Assembly (NCBI GenBank): GCA_963682175.1
Contig: OY821775.1
Coordinates: 3,534,001-3,598,000 of the forward strand
Direction of reading: 5' to 3'
DNA from: Triglochin maritima
Taxonomy: Eukaryota > Streptophyta > Magnoliopsida > Alismatales > Juncaginaceae
Length of the DNA: 64,000 bases
This document shows, in pieces, positions 59,872 through 64,000 of this stretch; position 1 is the first letter of the stretch, and each line of letters begins with the position of its first letter. Made by a program: the position numbers and the translations under genes. The notes under the pieces were generated by a model. The model was not told the origin of the DNA, did no database searches, and saw only the letters and a program-made list of their open reading frames with translations.

Positions 59872-62800
59872 ATGGAGGAACCAACCCCAACCCCAACCAA
59901 CGCCGAAGACGAAGCCGAGGCAACGGACGAGGACGACTCCTCCTCCACATCCCTCGACCTCTCCAGCTACCAACTCCACGATCTCGCCGACGTCGACATC
60001 CCCGACGACCTCACCGAGCTGGATCTGACGGCGAACCGGTTGGCCTACCTCGATCCCCGGATCGGGACGCTGTCGCACCTCGCGAAGCTCTCGCTGCGGC
60101 AGAACCTTCTGGATGATGGAGCCGTCGCGGCTCTTGCGCAGTGGCATGCGCTTGCTGGGCTGAAAGTAGGTTTTTGTTGTGGGATTTGAGTTAAGGTTTG
60201 GGATTAGTGAAAAATTAGTTTAAAACTTTACCTTTCGGATTGTTTAGAAAGCAGATACTGTGATTTTGATGTTAATCTTCGGTGCTTGATAAGATAATAC
60301 AACATGATATTTTGAGAAAAGAATCTTTTGATAAAAGTACAATAATGAAGACGGTATGTGTATGTTAACAAAATGGTGTAAAATGAAGTCAGACATGATT
60401 TTTAGTGTATATCAGTACCTTGATATATGGATAAGATGTTACTTAATGCATGTCAATAAGACAATGAGCTTCAAATTTTAACAGTTCGGAAAGGAAATGA
60501 GTATCTGATCTGGCCCATATTCTGTATGAGTATGAGATGATTATTATTTGCGTGTGTCATTTTCGTTAAATATGGCAAAAAATCCAGGGCAAGTTCTCTA
60601 GAATATTCTAGTGGTAATGGAGCTCAAAATGAGAGCTTGGAAAATGGATACTTAGGACTAGAGAATTTTGGAAATGTTGGTTGACCTCCTGCATGTTTTA
60701 ATCCAAACTAAAGACTCTCATCATGTTATTTGCGAGTGCTATTATGTACAAACATGTTTTATTTGGGGAACCTTATCTAGAAAGATGAGGTTTACAATTC
60801 TTTATTTTTTTTTATGTTACTAAGAGGGCTAATCTTGATATTCATGGAACAGTGTTGCAAATACTGAGTGTTTAATTGCTTTTCAGGAGCTAATACTACG
60901 AGACAATCATTTGAAGAAGATTCCTGATGTCGGCATTTTGAAGAGTCTTGAAGTCTTTGACGTGTCTTTCAATGAGATACCCTCCTTAGCTGGTCTATCC
61001 GAGGTCTCAAGTACCCTCAAGGAACTATATGTCTCCAAGAATGAAGTTACAAAGATGATGGAGCTTGAACATCTGTGTGCATTGCAAATTCTTGAGCTTG
61101 GCTCAAATAGACTAAGAGTATGTATTAGTAATTTAGTATTACTTTCCCAAAAAAAATGTGAAAGTCTATATGCAAATTTTTAGGACTTTTTCTTGCTTCA
61201 GTATGTTTCTGTCATGATGTCAATCGGAAATGGCATTGAGAATTTATGTACTAGCTTTCTCATGGGACTCAAAGTAGATGGAAATTGGAAATGTTGTAAA
61301 CTTGTAACGGCAAGATTACTACAGTCCTTACTTTTGTTTCAAGTGGAGAAGCACTAAATCTACCCAACTGCATGTTATGTAAACCGTTAACATGACCAAA
61401 AGTTTATTTCCTTGGTCAACTTGCCATGCTGTCATTTCTTATCAAGCTTCATTCCTGTTTTCTAGCTTGTAAAATGTCCCTCTCAATATGTTATCTTAGT
61501 AGATATTGTGGTAGGCTTGTGGAGTTATATCACAACTAATAAATGAATTTCTTAATGTTGTTTATATCTTAGGTCATGGAAAACTTAGAAAGTCTGACAA
61601 ATCTACAAGAGCTGTGGCTTGGTCAAAATCGTATTAGGACAGTTAATCTGTGTGGACTGAAGTTGATAAAGAAAATAAGTCTACAAAGTAATCGATTGAC
61701 TTCCTTGACTGGATTTGAGGTATGCTTACAAGACTCAGTGGCTTCTGAAGGTGCTTAAGTACCCCTAATTTTGATTATGATAACCTTATGGTTGCTTCAT
61801 GTATTTTAGGATTGTCACGTTTTAGAAGAACTCTACCTTAGCCATAATGGAATCTTGAAAATGGTGGGGTTATCAACTTTGACAAATCTTCGAGTTTTGG
61901 ATGTTTCTTCAAATAAGCTAACTTCTATTGATGATATTGAGAAGTTGACTAGGTAAAAATCTTCATCTTGGTCAGTTGCTGATAGATATTGACAATAACT
62001 AATAATCATCACATGATATTTTTGGTTTCTTGTTTTCTCAATCTGGGTATCTATTGCACAGCTTAGAGGACCTGTGGCTGAATGGCAACCAAATAGCTTC
62101 CTTGGAAGGCATTGATTTGGCTGTTGCTGGTTCAAGGGAGAAGCTTCAAACGATTTACCTGGAGCACAATCCATGTGTATGTTCTCTATCTTCAGCAAGT
62201 GCACTTGTACTGGTGGATATTTTATAATTTTACGGCATGCGGGAAGTGCTCATGCAGTCTTTCGTTTTTTTGAATTTACATTCCTTGATTTAATTAAATC
62301 ATCAAACCATGGATTATTAATTGGTGGAATATCAAGGAATCAATTATTTTAGAATGATATTCATGTTCCTAAATGTATCAACCATCAATTTAGTGCTTTT
62401 CGTGAACTGGTCCACTTTAATGAAATTGATGTGCGATCCAACAGTTCATGAAAATTTTAAGGTTTAAACATTATCATTTTTCACGGCATGGCTGTCTTAC
62501 ATTTCCAAGTTTTTGACTTTTGAGATCTTCCTAGGTCGTATGTGGAACTTAATTATCGTAGATGTTTACAACTGCTGTCGAGGTCAAACTTGTGCTGAAA
62601 TGGTTCACTTTTTCGTTTTTTCATTTCATTTTAGTAAAAGAGAATAGCTCAAAATCTCTAAAATTTTGCCTAAATTTCTGGACAGCAGTAAATTCCTAAT
62701 CCTGCACAAATTTATATATATGATATGTAGCAAGCATGCTGTCTCTGCCCTTAAGCTGAAGCTTTTGTTAATTTTTTGTCTGTTTCCCATGCAGGCAAAA

Positions 62801-62875
62801 GTTGCTAATTATTCCTCTACCCTGCGTCAAATATTTCCAAACCTTCAGCAGATTGATTCAGATGTGTTCCTCTAA
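59872..62875 (+). CDS. SDS22: SDS22-like protein phosphatase 1 regulatory subunit
   Basis: The six exons are 59872-60165, 60887-61117, 61573-61719, 61810-61952, 62062-62176 and 62795-62875. All are GT-AG and in phase, giving 336 residues. An acidic, Thr/Pro-rich N-terminus (about 1-35) precedes about 11 leucine-rich repeats of the 22-residue SDS22 type (for example LTNLQELWLGQNRI, LEELYLSHNGI, LEDLWLNGNQIASLEGID). The C-terminal cap (TIYLEHNPC, then YSSTLRQIFPNLQQIDSD) is the signature LRR cap of SDS22/PPP1R7. SDS22 binds the PP1 catalytic subunit and controls its maturation and nuclear function; in plants it binds TOPP phosphatases. The chosen ATG is the one after the CT-rich leader; an in-frame ATG at 59740 would add 44 residues that look like UTR. 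Confidence 0.93.
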
Positions 62876-64000
62876 GGAGAATGTCGAAGAATTCTTGTTT
62901 TACACAATGGACTAGATAAGATCAGGACCAACATTCTGTGTATCATTTCCAGTCTGCTTAAGGATGGTGTTGACTATTAAGGGTCATTTTCAACTGTACT
63001 TGGTATATATCAACCTTCCAGATCTCGGATTTTGTTTTTGTTGGAGGTTAGACAGTTGGATAAAGATTAACGAGTCCATTGTCATTAAGCAGTTCTTGCT
63101 AATTGCCACCCGACTCCCTGAGGTTTATACATATAGTTTTTCAAGAATAAAGATTCAGTTTTTGTCCCTGTTTAATATCTGCTTAGTCTTATTCTTGGAA
63201 TAATAGATGATATTAGCAACATTTTTGTGTGTCCTTGTGTCTCTATCCTGTATGAGTGTTGTCCTCATGTTGCTTTGCGCCTTTGCAATACCAATGATAA
63301 CACTATTTGTGATTGTTGGACGATATTAACAATCCAATTCTATGTTGTGAACTATTCCATTCGTGGAATATCCGTTGAAGAAAGATGCTATTCGTAGTGT
63401 AGGGGTTCTTTTTCAAGGTTTGATTGCTTCTATTCAAAGAATGACTCCCATGACCATGATGGTGATGGTAACATCAATATGTCCATCCTGTTTCAAACCA
63501 TGACATGTATATAAATGTAATATTTTTAATCATGCTTCTGTCAAATTTTATACAACTGCTTGATTATTCAGATGCCTGTGTCAAATTATGACCAAACCGT
63601 CCAAAAGTTTGCCAGGAAGGCGTCTTATAGACATGTTTAGTTTTGTTTTCTCAACATTACAGAATAATATTAGCGCTTGAGGAAATGAAATTTAAAAGGA
63701 CCATTTAGCAAGCCACAGGGAGTTCATTTACTACTTTAGTTTCGGATGATTCATCTACCATCTCTTTTGCATAGGAAGTTATTTTTCATCACACCATCCA
63801 TTGTATATCAATTCACAAACAACAATGTACAACAAACAGTTTCTAGGGAATTGATTGTCTGCTAAGCAACTAAATTTCTTATTCCCATGATAAATTGGAG
63901 GCACCTGAAACAATCGTGAAGGATTGTGCCGGTTCGGATAGCAAACTGAATCATTTAGCAGTAGCATGGACAAAACAATTAAATTAATTACGTAAGAAAA
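62876..64000. other. Downstream flank of SDS22
   Basis: It contains the 3' UTR and AT-rich intergenic DNA to the window end. No gene or repeat is recognised. Confidence 0.5.

Overview
This is plant nuclear DNA, probably from a woody or other eudicot. Genes have GT-AG introns and AT-rich intergenic DNA, and the protein set is typical of plants: clade A PP2C, SHAQKYF MYB, P-class PPR, ERD7-like senescence-domain protein. The species cannot be named from the sequence alone.

Positions 1-18582 are a tandem retrotransposon array with a 3886-bp period. Five LTRs of 1543 bp (TGTTGG...CTACA) alternate with four complete internal domains and one partial one. Each internal domain has an initiator-Met tRNA primer site, one 552-codon gag ORF without pol, a noncoding 3' segment full of hairpins and AGGGGGAG boxes, and a polypurine tract. 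It looks like a gag-only, non-autonomous derivative of the Sirevirus (Copia) lineage, with LTRs shared between neighbours. All four complete gag translations are identical; the only base difference I noticed between units is one G-to-A change in the second polypurine tract. The array ends at 18582 beside a palindrome and a fold-back element (18641-19056).

Positions 20015-24695 hold two plus-strand genes: a five-exon ERD7-like senescence-domain protein with an acylation-type MGCC start, and a conserved-looking protein of unknown function. Positions 26936-38722 hold a 20-exon MMS19/MET18 gene (cytosolic Fe-S cluster targeting), with one GC-AG intron, a hAT-type element, a fold-back element, a GC-rich intronic repeat and a decayed copy of the start of an exon. 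Convergent to it on the minus strand (40816-44190) is a compact clade A PP2C of the ABA co-receptor type. A 25-bp piece spanning its exon 1/intron 1 junction recurs inverted in its upstream flank.

Positions 44191-50263 are gene-poor, with an LTR-like relic, palindromic GC-rich sequence and the severed 3' end of an NADP-malic enzyme gene. Then come a PPR gene whose 5' end is out of frame at a run of seven C (50264-52544), a KUA1/MYBS3-like MYB repressor (56107-58837) and an SDS22-type PP1 regulatory subunit (59872-62875). The host genes look like independent housekeeping and stress/ABA-signalling genes, not a cluster. I found no clear case for a wholly new system; the most unusual structure is the gag-only shared-LTR array and its hairpin-rich 3' region.
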